A model generated the notes under the pieces. That model ran no database searches, was not told the origin of the DNA, and worked only from the letters and a program-made list of their open reading frames with translations. A stretch of DNA of 22,848 nt, taken from the NCBI GenBank assembly GCA_937902315.1, contig CALGUG010000024.1, positions 1 to 22,848 of the forward strand. The letters run 5' to 3'. This document shows, in pieces, positions 5,771 to 12,864 of this stretch. How positions within the stretch are numbered: the stretch's first letter is position 1; each line of letters starts with the position of its first letter. Source of the stretch: an uncultured Chloroflexales bacterium. GTDB taxonomy: Bacteria > Chloroflexota > Chloroflexia > Chloroflexales > Chloroflexaceae. The translations under genes and the position numbers were made by a program.

Positions 5771-6991
5771 ATGTACACTGTTCATGATCAGCGTCCTCGT
5801 TTGCGCCAACTTGATGTTCAGTTGAGCAGTCATCAAGGACAAGAAGTCTTTGTTTTACGCGACCCATCGCGGATCTCTGAACATATTTTATTGGTGCCGC
5901 GTTATTTGGGAGCGATTCTGATCATGTGCGATGGCAGCTACACGCTGCAAGAGATCTATAATCTGGCGCGCTCAACCTATCATATGGAGATCGGCTTCGA
6001 CGATTTGCGGGCTATGATCGGCACGCTCGACGAAGCTTTGATGTTGGAGAACGAGCGCTTTCAGCAGGCTCAAGATCAGGTCTTAGCGGCCTACCGATCG
6101 GCGGAATGGCGCGAACCCTCGCACGCCGATTTGGTCTATCCGAGCGATCCCGCTGCCCTCAATCAGATGATACGCGATTACCTCGACCAAGCGCCGCGCC
6201 GCGAGCCTTTGCCCGCTACTGGCAAAGCGATCTTTAGCCCGCATATCGACTATGCGCGCGGCGGCCAGAGTTATGCGGCTGTTTGGGGTGCTATGCGCGA
6301 ACAGCTCGCCGAGATTGATCTGGCGATTATTCTGGCGACCAACCACCAGCCCTGCGATCAGCTCTTCACGCTGACCCGCCAAAACTATCGCACGCCCTAT
6401 GGGGTGTTGCCGACCGATCAATACGCTATCGATATTTTGGCAGGTACGATCGGTGAGCGCGATGCCTTCGCCTATGAGCTGAATCATCGCGGCGAGCATT
6501 CGATCGAGCTTGTGACGGTTTGGCTGCACGCCTTGCGCGAGGGGCGTCCTTGTCGGATCGTGCCCATCTTGTGCGGATCGTTTATGCCTTTTATTTTGAG
6601 CCAGAGCCAGCCGACCGATAGCCCGATCGTGCGTATGGTGATCGCCCAACTGCGCGAACTGCTGCGCCGCGAGCGTGCGATCGTGATCGCCTCGGGCGAT
6701 CTTTCGCACGTTGGGCCAGCCTTCGGCGGTCAGCCTTACGATCAAGCGGGCTGGGAACGGATCGCGAACTCCGATTCGAAAGTGATCGAACGCTTATGCG
6801 CGGGCGACGCCGATGGTTTTTACGCCGATCTGGCCGCTACGCGCGACGCGACCAATATCTGCGGTCTCGCGCCCTTCTATCTCTCGCTTAAAACGATCGG
6901 TGGCGCGCAGGGCCATTTGGCTGCCTATCAGCAGTGCCCCGCCGATGCTGATGGCACCTCCTTGGTGTCGGTCTGTGGCATCGCCTACTAG
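5771..6991 (+). CDS. Memo-family protein (AmmeMemoRadiSam system B-like) with N-terminal extension
   Basis: A 406-residue protein. Residues ~150-406 form a Memo domain: FSPHIDYARGG (H158), LATNHQPCDQ (H192), HRGEHSIELV (H239/H243), ASGDLSHVG (D310, H313) and ICGLAPF (C364). These correspond to the His/His/Cys metal site described for human MEMO1 and to the conserved GD.SH motif. Residues 1-145 are an extra N-terminal region (LLVPRYLGAILIMCDGSYTL, then QEIYNLARSTY) that reads like a small winged-helix or PqqD-like module. Memo proteins often accompany AMMECR1 and radical SAM partners, but neither is encoded here. GAAAAAGGAA precedes the start. The stop codon overlaps the convergent histidine kinase stop: the four bases CTAG serve both genes. 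Function is uncertain; metal-dependent redox chemistry is a possibility. Confidence 0.88.
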   Translation: MYTVHDQRPRLRQLDVQLSSHQGQEVFVLRDPSRISEHILLVPRYLGAILIMCDGSYTLQEIYNLARSTYHMEIGFDDLRAMIGTLDEALMLENERFQQAQDQVLAAYRSAEWREPSHADLVYPSDPAALNQMIRDYLDQAPRREPLPATGKAIFSPHIDYARGGQSYAAVWGAMREQLAEIDLAIILATNHQPCDQLFTLTRQNYRTPYGVLPTDQYAIDILAGTIGERDAFAYELNHRGEHSIELVTVWLHALREGRPCRIVPILCGSFMPFILSQSQPTDSPIVRMVIAQLRELLRRERAIVIASGDLSHVGPAFGGQPYDQAGWERIANSDSKVIERLCAGDADGFYADLAATRDATNICGLAPFYLSLKTIGGAQGHLAAYQQCPADADGTSLVSVCGIAY

Positions 6992-8538
6992 GCGTTCTGG
7001 GCCGTAATGGTCGACTGTTTGCTCGACGTTGGGGCTTGGAGCGGTAGGGTGAAGCTGAAGCAGCTGCCTTTGTGCAGCTCGCTTGTAACCCAGATACTGC
7101 CGCCGTGTGCCTCGACGATGCGGCGCACAATCGCTAGACCGAGTCCGGCACCGCCGCTGCGTCGCGCTCGGGCGCGGTCGGCTCGCCAGAAGCGCTCGAA
7201 GATGAAGGGCAGGTCTTCGGGCGCGATGCCGCTGCCCGTATCGCAGACTTGGAAGAGCAGCATAGGGCTGCCGTCTTTCTCGTTGCTGCTGCGCTGAACT
7301 GACAGGCTAATTGTGCCGCCAGCTGGGGTGTGGCGCAGGGCGTTGTTGAGCAGATTGCTGATCACTTGGGCGATGCGTTGCGGGTCGGCGCTAACTGGTG
7401 GCAACTGTTCTTCAGCTTCTACCACGATCTCTACTTGGCGCTCGCTGGCTTCTAGTTCGAAGGCATCGGCGATGTCGTAGAGCAGGTCGGCGGCCTGCAG
7501 CTCGCCCGGATAGAGCGGAAGCTGACCGGCATCGGCCAAGGCTAACAGGCGTAGATCTTCGATCAGGCGCTCGAGCAGGGCTGTTTCGTCCAACAGATTG
7601 ACGATCTGCTCGGGCGAGGCTTGGTAGACACCATCTTGAATGCCCTCCAGGCGGCCTTTGATGATCGAGAGCGGGGTGCGCAACTCGTGAGCGATATCGG
7701 CCGTTAGTTGGCGGCGCTGCTGATCGGCGCGCTCTATACTTTCGGCCATGGCGTTAAACGAGTGGGCCAAGTCGTTGATCTCGTTGATAAAGTTGCTCGG
7801 CACGCGCGTGCTCATATCGCCCTCGGCCATCGCGCGCGAGGCCAAGGTTAGGTGGCGCAGCGGGCGGCTGATTCGGCTGCTGAAGAAGGTCGCCAGCAGC
7901 AGCAATACCGCCATCAATCCTAAGCCGCCACTCAGCAAGCCACGCCAGAAGCGACTCTGTTGTTCGCGCAGTTGGGCGCTCGGTTCAAAGCTCAGAAAGA
8001 GGGTGCCGATCTGCTTGCCTTCTACCCGAATCGCTATCGCGTTGGCATAGGCTCGATGATCGCTTGTGCGCTCTCTGAGCGGAATATTGCTGGCGATTAA
8101 ACTGCCCGACTGGTCGATCAGTGTGTAGTGGACAGTACCTAACTGATACTCGTTATTGAAGCCTTCTAGCTCTTTCTCAAGCCCTTTCCACGAGCCATGT
8201 TGGCTGTAGTAGTCGCTTAAAAACTGCTCGTAGGCGAAGGGTGGCGGCGCCATATAGAGCAGTTGTGGCGAAGTGCGAGTCTCTAACCTATTAGGGTTGG
8301 GTATTACTAGCGGAGCTTCAGGGGGCGAAGGCACGCTGTTTTCAAAGTAGTGTTGGCTGTTTTGACGAATAGCCAAGGCAAAAAAGCCCGCCATACCACC
8401 GATGCCGAGCACGATCACCAGCGCGAACGCGGCCAGCATCACTACAAACAGCGGCGGTCGCCATCTGGGCTTGCCTTTAAGCAAGCGAATATGTTTATGA
8501 GTGTGGAAACGCTTCGGCAAATTTATACCCCACTCCAT
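6988..8538 (-). CDS. BaeS-like sensor histidine kinase
   Basis: A 516-residue inner-membrane two-component sensor. TM1 is about residues 29-55, the extracytoplasmic loop about 56-198 (it ends GKQIGTLFLSF, PDC/PAS-like), and TM2 about 199-222. HAMP follows (ISRPLRHLTLASRAMAEGDM, then FNAMAESIERAD). The kinase core has the H-box DIAHELRTPL (H284), N-box NLLNNALRHTP, G1 DTGSGI, F-box FERFWRADRA and G2 GGAGLGLAIV, all intact. The gene overlaps the 3' end of the response regulator upstream, so the two are surely co-transcribed. The ATG at 8538 has no good ribosome binding site. A TTG at 8520 follows GGAGTGGGG at 6 nt and could be the true start, shortening the overlap. The stimulus is unknown; BaeS relatives sense envelope stress. 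Confidence 0.93.
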   Translation of the reverse strand: MEWGINLPKRFHTHKHIRLLKGKPRWRPPLFVVMLAAFALVIVLGIGGMAGFFALAIRQNSQHYFENSVPSPPEAPLVIPNPNRLETRTSPQLLYMAPPPFAYEQFLSDYYSQHGSWKGLEKELEGFNNEYQLGTVHYTLIDQSGSLIASNIPLRERTSDHRAYANAIAIRVEGKQIGTLFLSFEPSAQLREQQSRFWRGLLSGGLGLMAVLLLLATFFSSRISRPLRHLTLASRAMAEGDMSTRVPSNFINEINDLAHSFNAMAESIERADQQRRQLTADIAHELRTPLSIIKGRLEGIQDGVYQASPEQIVNLLDETALLERLIEDLRLLALADAGQLPLYPGELQAADLLYDIADAFELEASERQVEIVVEAEEQLPPVSADPQRIAQVISNLLNNALRHTPAGGTISLSVQRSSNEKDGSPMLLFQVCDTGSGIAPEDLPFIFERFWRADRARARRSGGAGLGLAIVRRIVEAHGGSIWVTSELHKGSCFSFTLPLQAPTSSKQSTITAQNA

Positions 8539-9202
8539 AGATCGTCACAATGTAATGTGGATTGCGCGGATCATCTTCGATCTTGCGGCGTAGATTTTTG
8601 ATATGAGCGTCGACGGTGCGATCGTAACCGGCGAAGTCATTGTTGTAGACGAGCTCGACCAATTGATTGCGCGAAAACGGCCGCCCGGGTGCGCGCGCCA
8701 TCACCGCCAGCAGATCGAACTCGGTCGCGGTCAGATCAACCAGCTCGCCTTTGCGCTTCACACTGCGCCGCTCAAGGTCGATGATCAGATCGCCCGCCAC
8801 CAACACGCCGCTAGGAGCCACCTCTCCCTCGCTGCGGCGCAAGACTGCTTTGACACGCGCCACCACTTCGCGCGGGCTAAAGGGCTTGGTGATGTAGTCG
8901 TCGGCACCTAGCTCTAGGCCTAACAAGCGATCGACTTCTTCGACCTTAGCAGTTAACATAATGATCGGCAGCTTACTGATGCTCTGATCTTGGCGCACCA
9001 TACGCGTCAGATCGATCCCATCGATCTCGGGGATCATCAGGTCGAGCAGCATCAGATTCGGGCGCTCGTTGCGTATCAAGCGCAGGGCTGTGCGTCCGTC
9101 GCTGGCGATCAAGACCCGAAATGATGCGCGTTCGAGGTAGTCGCGCAGAATCGTGGCGATGCCTGCTTCATCTTCAACTACAAGAATCGTTTTCGTGATC
9201 AT
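8495..9202 (-). CDS. OmpR/BaeR-type response regulator
   Basis: A 235-residue DNA-binding partner of the kinase encoded just downstream. The receiver domain (1-120) has the acidic pair EDE (10-12), phosphoacceptor D54 in LLDLMIPEIDG, T84 in IMLTAK and K106 in YITKPFSPRE. The C-terminal winged-helix effector domain (~135-232) shows LTATEFDLLAVMARAPGRPF, then VDAHIKNLRRKIEDDPRNP and the closing TIYGVGYKF typical of the OmpR family. It should be phosphorylated by the kinase and act as a transcription factor on unknown promoters. A dispersed repeat copy lies directly upstream, so its own promoter may lie within or beyond that element. Confidence 0.95.
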   Translation of the reverse strand: MITKTILVVEDEAGIATILRDYLERASFRVLIASDGRTALRLIRNERPNLMLLDLMIPEIDGIDLTRMVRQDQSISKLPIIMLTAKVEEVDRLLGLELGADDYITKPFSPREVVARVKAVLRRSEGEVAPSGVLVAGDLIIDLERRSVKRKGELVDLTATEFDLLAVMARAPGRPFSRNQLVELVYNNDFAGYDRTVDAHIKNLRRKIEDDPRNPHYIVTIYGVGYKFAEAFPHS

Positions 9203-9231
9203 AGCAAATCCGATTGATAGCTTCAGCTTCT

Positions 9232-9336
9232 GGCGGAGAAGTCGCTAGCTCCCATTCGCTCTCGACCGCGTCCGCCTACGGCTACTAGCATCCCGCCCAA
9301 CAAACGGGGCTTGTATCTGTGTGCCCCGAGACCGCC
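9232..9336 (-). repeat. Dispersed repeat family, copy C (most complete)
   Basis: Read on the minus strand it begins GGCGGTCTCGGGGCACACAG, continues ATACAAGCCCCGTTTGTTGG and GCGGGATG, then the core GTAGCCGTAGGCGGACGCGG, and ends ACTTCTCCGCC. The left half matches copy F (17292-17406) over about 45 bp. The ends form an inverted repeat, GGCGG...CCGCC. It lies 30 bp upstream of the response regulator start. A CAAATCCGATTGATAG motif at 9206-9221 recalls the second TIR family. Confidence 0.75.
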
Positions 9337-9422
9337 CCCCAAACATAAGCATATCACCTGATTTCGCATCGTAGTGCTACTTGTCTTTCTAAACGCGCTT
9401 CTCGCTTGTTTAAAAGATGCCG

Positions 9423-9462
9423 AATCGAGAGAGCTCTTCCTGCTAAGCGAGCTCTCTCGATT
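9423..9462. terminator. Perfect 14-bp-arm hairpin, likely terminator
   Basis: AATCGAGAGAGCTC (9423-9436) and its exact complement GAGCTCTCTCGATT (9449-9462) enclose a 12-base loop. It lies 43 bp beyond the stop of the small membrane protein gene (minus strand) and upstream of the response regulator. There is no long U-run on either side, so termination is probable from position but not certain. Confidence 0.55.
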
Positions 9463-9505
9463 AGTTATAACGATCTGGCTTCTCGTTTGGCCAGAGCAAG
9501 CTTGT

Positions 9506-9991
9506 TTAGTTACCAGCGGGCGGAGTAGCTGAGGCTTTCTGCTTTTTGAAGAGGCGTACCAGCAAGAAGAGCAGCAGGGCGATCCCAGCGAGTTTAAAGG
9601 CGATGCTGATCAATAGGAAGGGCCCGAAGACGAAAGGTCCATGCCCGAAGGGGCCTCCTCGGAAGTGTTCGTAGCGTTGGATGCTCATAAAAGGCCCGTG
9701 ACGGTTATCGTCCGAGCGGCGGAATTCGCGCTGCGATGGACGATCACTGTCTGAACCGCGATATTCATAGCGGAAACCGCTGCCCGCGTCGGGGCCAAAT
9801 GGCTGCTCCATACCAGGCTGAACAGCTTGAGGGGGCAGCGGCGGCTGGGGTGGCTGGGCATAGCTGCCAACATCAGGCCGTGCAAACTCGTAGTTTTGAA
9901 CGAGTGGCGCGCTCCTTCCGCTCAGAGCAACAAGCAGTGCCAGTCCTCCAAGAGCTATTGCTAACCACACTTGCCAATTTCGTTGTTCCAT
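9506..9991 (-). CDS. Small membrane protein with Pro-rich loop and GPF repeats
   Basis: Product not recognised. I start it at the ATG at 9991, which follows GAGGAGACGAGAT; an upstream ATG at 10006 lacks such a site. That gives 161 residues (numbered from 9991): TM1 at about 7-25 (WQVWLAIALGGLALLVAL), a long proline/glutamine- and then Arg/Asp/Ser-rich extracytoplasmic loop (about 26-120), and TM2 at about 125-148 ending RLFKKQK. The loop and entry to TM2 repeat the tripeptide GPF five times (HGPFMSI, GGPFGHGPFVFGPF). Both termini should be cytoplasmic. It is encoded 304 bp upstream of the two-component genes on the same strand but separated by a hairpin, so it may be an independent unit. Confidence 0.75.
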   Translation of the reverse strand: MEQRNWQVWLAIALGGLALLVALSGRSAPLVQNYEFARPDVGSYAQPPQPPLPPQAVQPGMEQPFGPDAGSGFRYEYRGSDSDRPSQREFRRSDDNRHGPFMSIQRYEHFRGGPFGHGPFVFGPFLLISIAFKLAGIALLLFLLVRLFKKQKASATPPAGN

Positions 9992-10120
9992 ATCTCGTCT
10001 CCTCACATACCACTGTCAGTCGATATCTCTAGCATACCCATGAATTGTGAAGCAATTTTGAAGATATCTCAGAGATTTTGTGTATATGAGCGAGACGTTG
10101 TGGAATGCAAGGCAGCTTAA

Positions 10121-10146
10121 AACGACGGCTGGGCCACAGCCGTTGT
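10121..10146 (-). terminator. Candidate terminator hairpin after the cNMP-domain gene
   Basis: On the minus strand a 7-bp perfect stem (ACGGCTG/CAGCCGT, 10125-10143) with a 5-base loop is extended by imperfect pairs and followed by CGTTTTAAG. It lies 30 bp beyond the stop codon at 10176. The U-run is short, so confidence is moderate. Confidence 0.45.
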
Positions 10147-10175
10147 GGTCGCTGAAGAAGCGTAAGCGTTTCGGC

Positions 10176-10670
10176 TTAGCGTTGACCTAATTCCCCGTGC
10201 TGCCAGCGAATATTGCCCCGTAGTAACAAGTTCGAAGCACGCAGCTTGTAGGAAAGATCGTTGGCAAGGTTTCGCATTACAATAAAGCCGATGCGTGGCT
10301 CGTTTTCGCACAGGTTGGCGAACTCTTTCTCGTTGAGCACTAACAGCACGCAGGCCTCGACCGAGATCACAGTGGCCGAGCGGGCCGCACCGCCGAGCAG
10401 GGCCATCTCGCCGAAACTTTGACCTGCATAGAGCATGTTAATCGTTCCTGGTGCGACTGTTCCATCGCTCGAGCGCGTATTGATCGCGATGCGTACACAG
10501 CCTTCGATAATCACAAACAGGTCACTTTCGCTCGAACCTTCTTTAAAAACGATTTGGCCCGGATAGGTTCGTTCAACACGACAAATATTGATGATTTTCG
10601 ATAATTCCTCATCTGTAAGCTGAGAAAATATCTCGACGCGGCGTAAACGTGCAAGAACATTTGGATTCAT
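10176..10670 (-). CDS. Stand-alone cyclic-nucleotide-binding domain protein
   Basis: A 164-residue cytoplasmic protein consisting of a CAP-type cNMP-binding beta barrel: LRRVEIFSQLTDEELSKI at the start, the core YPGQIVFKEGSSESDLFVI, and the phosphate-binding cassette GQSFGEMALLGGAARSATV, which keeps the Glu and Arg that contact the cyclic nucleotide. The C-terminus has a helix (FIVMRNLANDLSYKLRASN) but no helix-turn-helix, so it is not a complete Crp/Fnr regulator. It probably senses cAMP or a related ligand and acts through a partner. I use the ATG at 10670, preceded by GGAAAG; the frame extends to 10724 but the upstream stretch has no ribosome binding site and holds TATACT/TACAAT promoter-like hexamers. 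It is divergent from the fucosidase gene across a 463-bp gap. Confidence 0.85.
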   Translation of the reverse strand: MNPNVLARLRRVEIFSQLTDEELSKIINICRVERTYPGQIVFKEGSSESDLFVIIEGCVRIAINTRSSDGTVAPGTINMLYAGQSFGEMALLGGAARSATVISVEACVLLVLNEKEFANLCENEPRIGFIVMRNLANDLSYKLRASNLLLRGNIRWQHGELGQR

Positions 10671-11025
10671 AAACGCTTCTTTCCAGGTAGCAATAGCTTC
10701 AGGGGAACCGTAGTATAGCATCATTGTAGCTTATTTTATAAGAATAAACGCTGTTTTGATAGAGATATTACGATATAGCTTGCTCAATAGAGTTGTTTGT
10801 ATTCCTATGCACTCTTATTGTTGTAAACGTATACGTAGACCTGAAATAACGCCATTTTTACCACTTTTTAACTGTTGTGACCATTTTTATACGTTTGCGT
10901 GTGTGAGGCATAGCGATACAAGCAAGGCGGTTGGCGGGTCTGCCTAGCGATTGACTGAAATGGCAGATCGGTTTAGGATAAAGCACCGCTATGGGTAAAC
11001 AGCTCAGAGCAGTGGATACAAGTAG

Positions 11026-11052
11026 GCTCAAGTATAGGACGAATGCTTGAGC
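11026..11052. promoter_or_regulatory. Inverted repeat upstream of the fucosidase gene
   Basis: Perfect 7-bp arms GCTCAAG and CTTGAGC enclose 13 bp, about 80 bp upstream of the fucosidase start. It could be an operator or a leader hairpin. The rest of the 10671-11133 gap is AT-rich in its first part and holds nothing else I can support. Confidence 0.3.
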
Positions 11053-11133
11053 TTGACTCCCTTCTCAATACCGAACTCTGTTCTGCCTTTAGATGGATTT
11101 TGATCGGATCTGGTTTGATACAAGGAAACAAAG

Positions 11134-12573
11134 ATGTTTGAGCTTCCTGAAGGCCCATTTGAGGCATCGTGGGATTCGCTGAAAGGCTATGAGATCCCCG
11201 AGTGGTACAAAGATGCCAAGTTCGGCATTTTTATCCACTGGGGCGTCTATGCCGTGCCAGCCTTTGGTAACGAGTGGTATCCTCGCAATATGTACATTGA
11301 AGGTACGCCTGAGTTCGAGCACCACCTCAAGACCTATGGTCCGCACGCCAAATTCGGCTACAAAGACTTTATCCCACACCTGACCGCGGCTAAGTTTAAC
11401 CCAGACGAATGGGCCGCCCTGTTCGAAGAGGCGGGCGCTCGTTTTGTGGTGCCAGTCGCCGAGCATCACGACGGCTTCCCCATGTACGATTCGGCCCTGA
11501 CCGATTGGTGTGCCAGCAAGATGGGGCCGCGCCGCGATATCGTAGGCGAGCTGGGGGCGGCTTTGCGCAAGCGCGATATCGTGCTGGGTGTTTCGAGCCA
11601 CCGCGCCGAGCACTGGTGGTTCTTTGATAAAGGACGCACCTTCGATTCAGATGTAAACGATCCGGCCTACGATGGCCTGTATGGGCCAGCTCAGCCCGGC
11701 CCCGAAGATCTCCAGGCTTCGACCTGCTCTAACCCGCCCGACGAAGCCTTCTTGGAAGATTGGCTGGCGCGCTGTTGCGAACTGGTCGATCGCTACCAGC
11801 CTCAGGTCTTCTGGTTCGACTGGTGGATCAAACAAAAGGCCTTCCAGCCCTATCTGCAGCGCTTTGCGGCCTACTACTACAACCGCGCTGCTCAGTGGGG
11901 CAAGGGCGTCGCTATCAACTATAAGTTCGACCCATTCCCCGAGGGTACGGCGGTATTCGATGTCGAGCGCGGCCAGCTCTCTGATACACGCCCCTTGCTC
12001 TGGCAGACCGATACCTCGGTTTCCAAGAACTCGTGGTGTTACATCAACAATCACGACTACAAGCAGGCCAGCGAGATCATTCAAGATCTGGTCGATATCG
12101 TCAGCAAAAATGGCGTGCTGCTGCTCAACATCGGTCCGCGCGCCGATGGCACCATTCCCGAGCCGGAGCAAGCTATGCTGCGCACGATCGGCGCTTGGCT
12201 GCGCACGAACAGCGAGGCCATCTATGCCAGCCGTCCTTGGCGCGTCTATGGCGAAGGCCCGACCGAAGTGGTTAGCGGCGAGTTTACCGATACCAAGCGG
12301 GCGGCTTTCACCAGCAGCGATATCCGCTTCACGGTTGGCAACGGCGCGCTCTACGCCATCAGCTTGGCTTGGCCCGAAGATAACCGACTCACGGTGCGCT
12401 CGTTGGCGACCCACCTGCGGCTCTACAACGGCAGCATCGAGCAGGTGAGCTTGGTGGGCTACGATGGCGCGCTCGAATGGCAGCGCGATAGCGAGGGCCT
12501 GCACGTTCGGTTGCCCGAGCGCCCCGAAGGCAGCGTAACTGCGACCCTCAAGATTGTGGGTACCGGCCTGTAG
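11134..12573 (+). CDS. Alpha-L-fucosidase, GH29 family
   Basis: A 479-residue glycoside hydrolase expected to release alpha-L-fucose from oligosaccharides. The GH29 (beta/alpha)8 barrel shows WYKDAKFGIFIHWGVYAVPA, NEWYPRNM, then VVPVAEHHDGFPMYDS (His pair and Asp of the fucose site), SSHRAEHWWFF, the nucleophile strand VFWFDWW (D229), a possible acid/base in FDVERG (E278), and NGVLLLNIGPRADGTIPEPE, which closes the domain. The C-terminal ~120 residues form the usual beta-sandwich. There is no signal peptide, so it is probably cytoplasmic and acts on imported oligosaccharides. A short AAGGAAA precedes the ATG. Downstream, a TIR element with a nested repeat separates the stop codon from a strong terminator. 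Confidence 0.93.
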   Translation: MFELPEGPFEASWDSLKGYEIPEWYKDAKFGIFIHWGVYAVPAFGNEWYPRNMYIEGTPEFEHHLKTYGPHAKFGYKDFIPHLTAAKFNPDEWAALFEEAGARFVVPVAEHHDGFPMYDSALTDWCASKMGPRRDIVGELGAALRKRDIVLGVSSHRAEHWWFFDKGRTFDSDVNDPAYDGLYGPAQPGPEDLQASTCSNPPDEAFLEDWLARCCELVDRYQPQVFWFDWWIKQKAFQPYLQRFAAYYYNRAAQWGKGVAINYKFDPFPEGTAVFDVERGQLSDTRPLLWQTDTSVSKNSWCYINNHDYKQASEIIQDLVDIVSKNGVLLLNIGPRADGTIPEPEQAMLRTIGAWLRTNSEAIYASRPWRVYGEGPTEVVSGEFTDTKRAAFTSSDIRFTVGNGALYAISLAWPEDNRLTVRSLATHLRLYNGSIEQVSLVGYDGALEWQRDSEGLHVRLPERPEGSVTATLKIVGTGL

Positions 12574-12585
12574 AATTGGCTTTTT

Positions 12586-12755
12586 ATACGAAATCCGTTT
12601 GAATCGTTGTATTTTGGGGAGGTCTCTCGGCACACAGCTACAACAGCGGGGTTACGGGCGAGCTGTTGGTAGCCGGAGGCGGACGCGCTAGCCGCCTTTT
12701 TTTGGGGAGAAGACCAAGCCGCCAAAGTGCTGAGCTGATCAAACGGATTTGGTAT
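12586..12755. repeat. TIR element (MITE-like) enclosing a dispersed repeat copy
   Basis: The left end, ATACGAAATCCGTTTGAATC (12586-12605), and the right end, GATCAAACGGATTTGGTAT (12737-12755), are nearly perfect inverted repeats of about 19 bp. Copy D of the other repeat family fills the centre. The TIR matches that of the 3801-3922 element. It has no coding capacity and sits between the fucosidase stop and the terminator at 12763. No target-site duplication could be fixed. Confidence 0.6.
12615..12723 (+). repeat. Dispersed repeat family, copy D (nested)
   Basis: It runs GGGGAGGTCTCTCGGCACAC, then GGGCGAGCTGTT, the core GGTAGCCGGAGGCGGACGCG, and ends AAGCCGCC. Both halves align with copies C and F. 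It lies wholly inside the TIR element 12586-12755. Confidence 0.7.
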
Positions 12756-12762
12756 TACCTCG

Positions 12763-12800
12763 ATCGGAGCGAAGCTCAGCTTCGTTCCGATTGATTTTTT
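12763..12800 (+). terminator. Rho-independent terminator after the fucosidase gene
   Basis: ATCGGAGCGAAGCT (12763-12776) pairs with AGCTTCGTTCCGAT (12778-12791), one G-U pair included, across a single C, followed by TGATTTTTT. It is the first strong terminator after the fucosidase stop and precedes the secreted glycosidase-like gene. Confidence 0.85.
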
Positions 12801-12864
12801 AGCAGCTTTGCCGCAAAATGGAGCAGCTATTAAACGTTTTTTAGACTAGACGGAAAAAGAAGGT

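Noticed and set aside
6083..6745. 220-residue minus-strand frame inside the Memo gene
   Set aside because: Antisense shadow of a clear Memo domain; no motif.
10756..10947. 63-residue frame in the gap before the fucosidase gene
   Set aside because: No ribosome binding site, odd Cys-rich composition and no family resemblance; probably chance in AT-rich DNA.
11647..12633. 328-residue minus-strand frame inside the fucosidase gene
   Set aside because: Antisense shadow; the plus strand encodes the complete GH29 fold.
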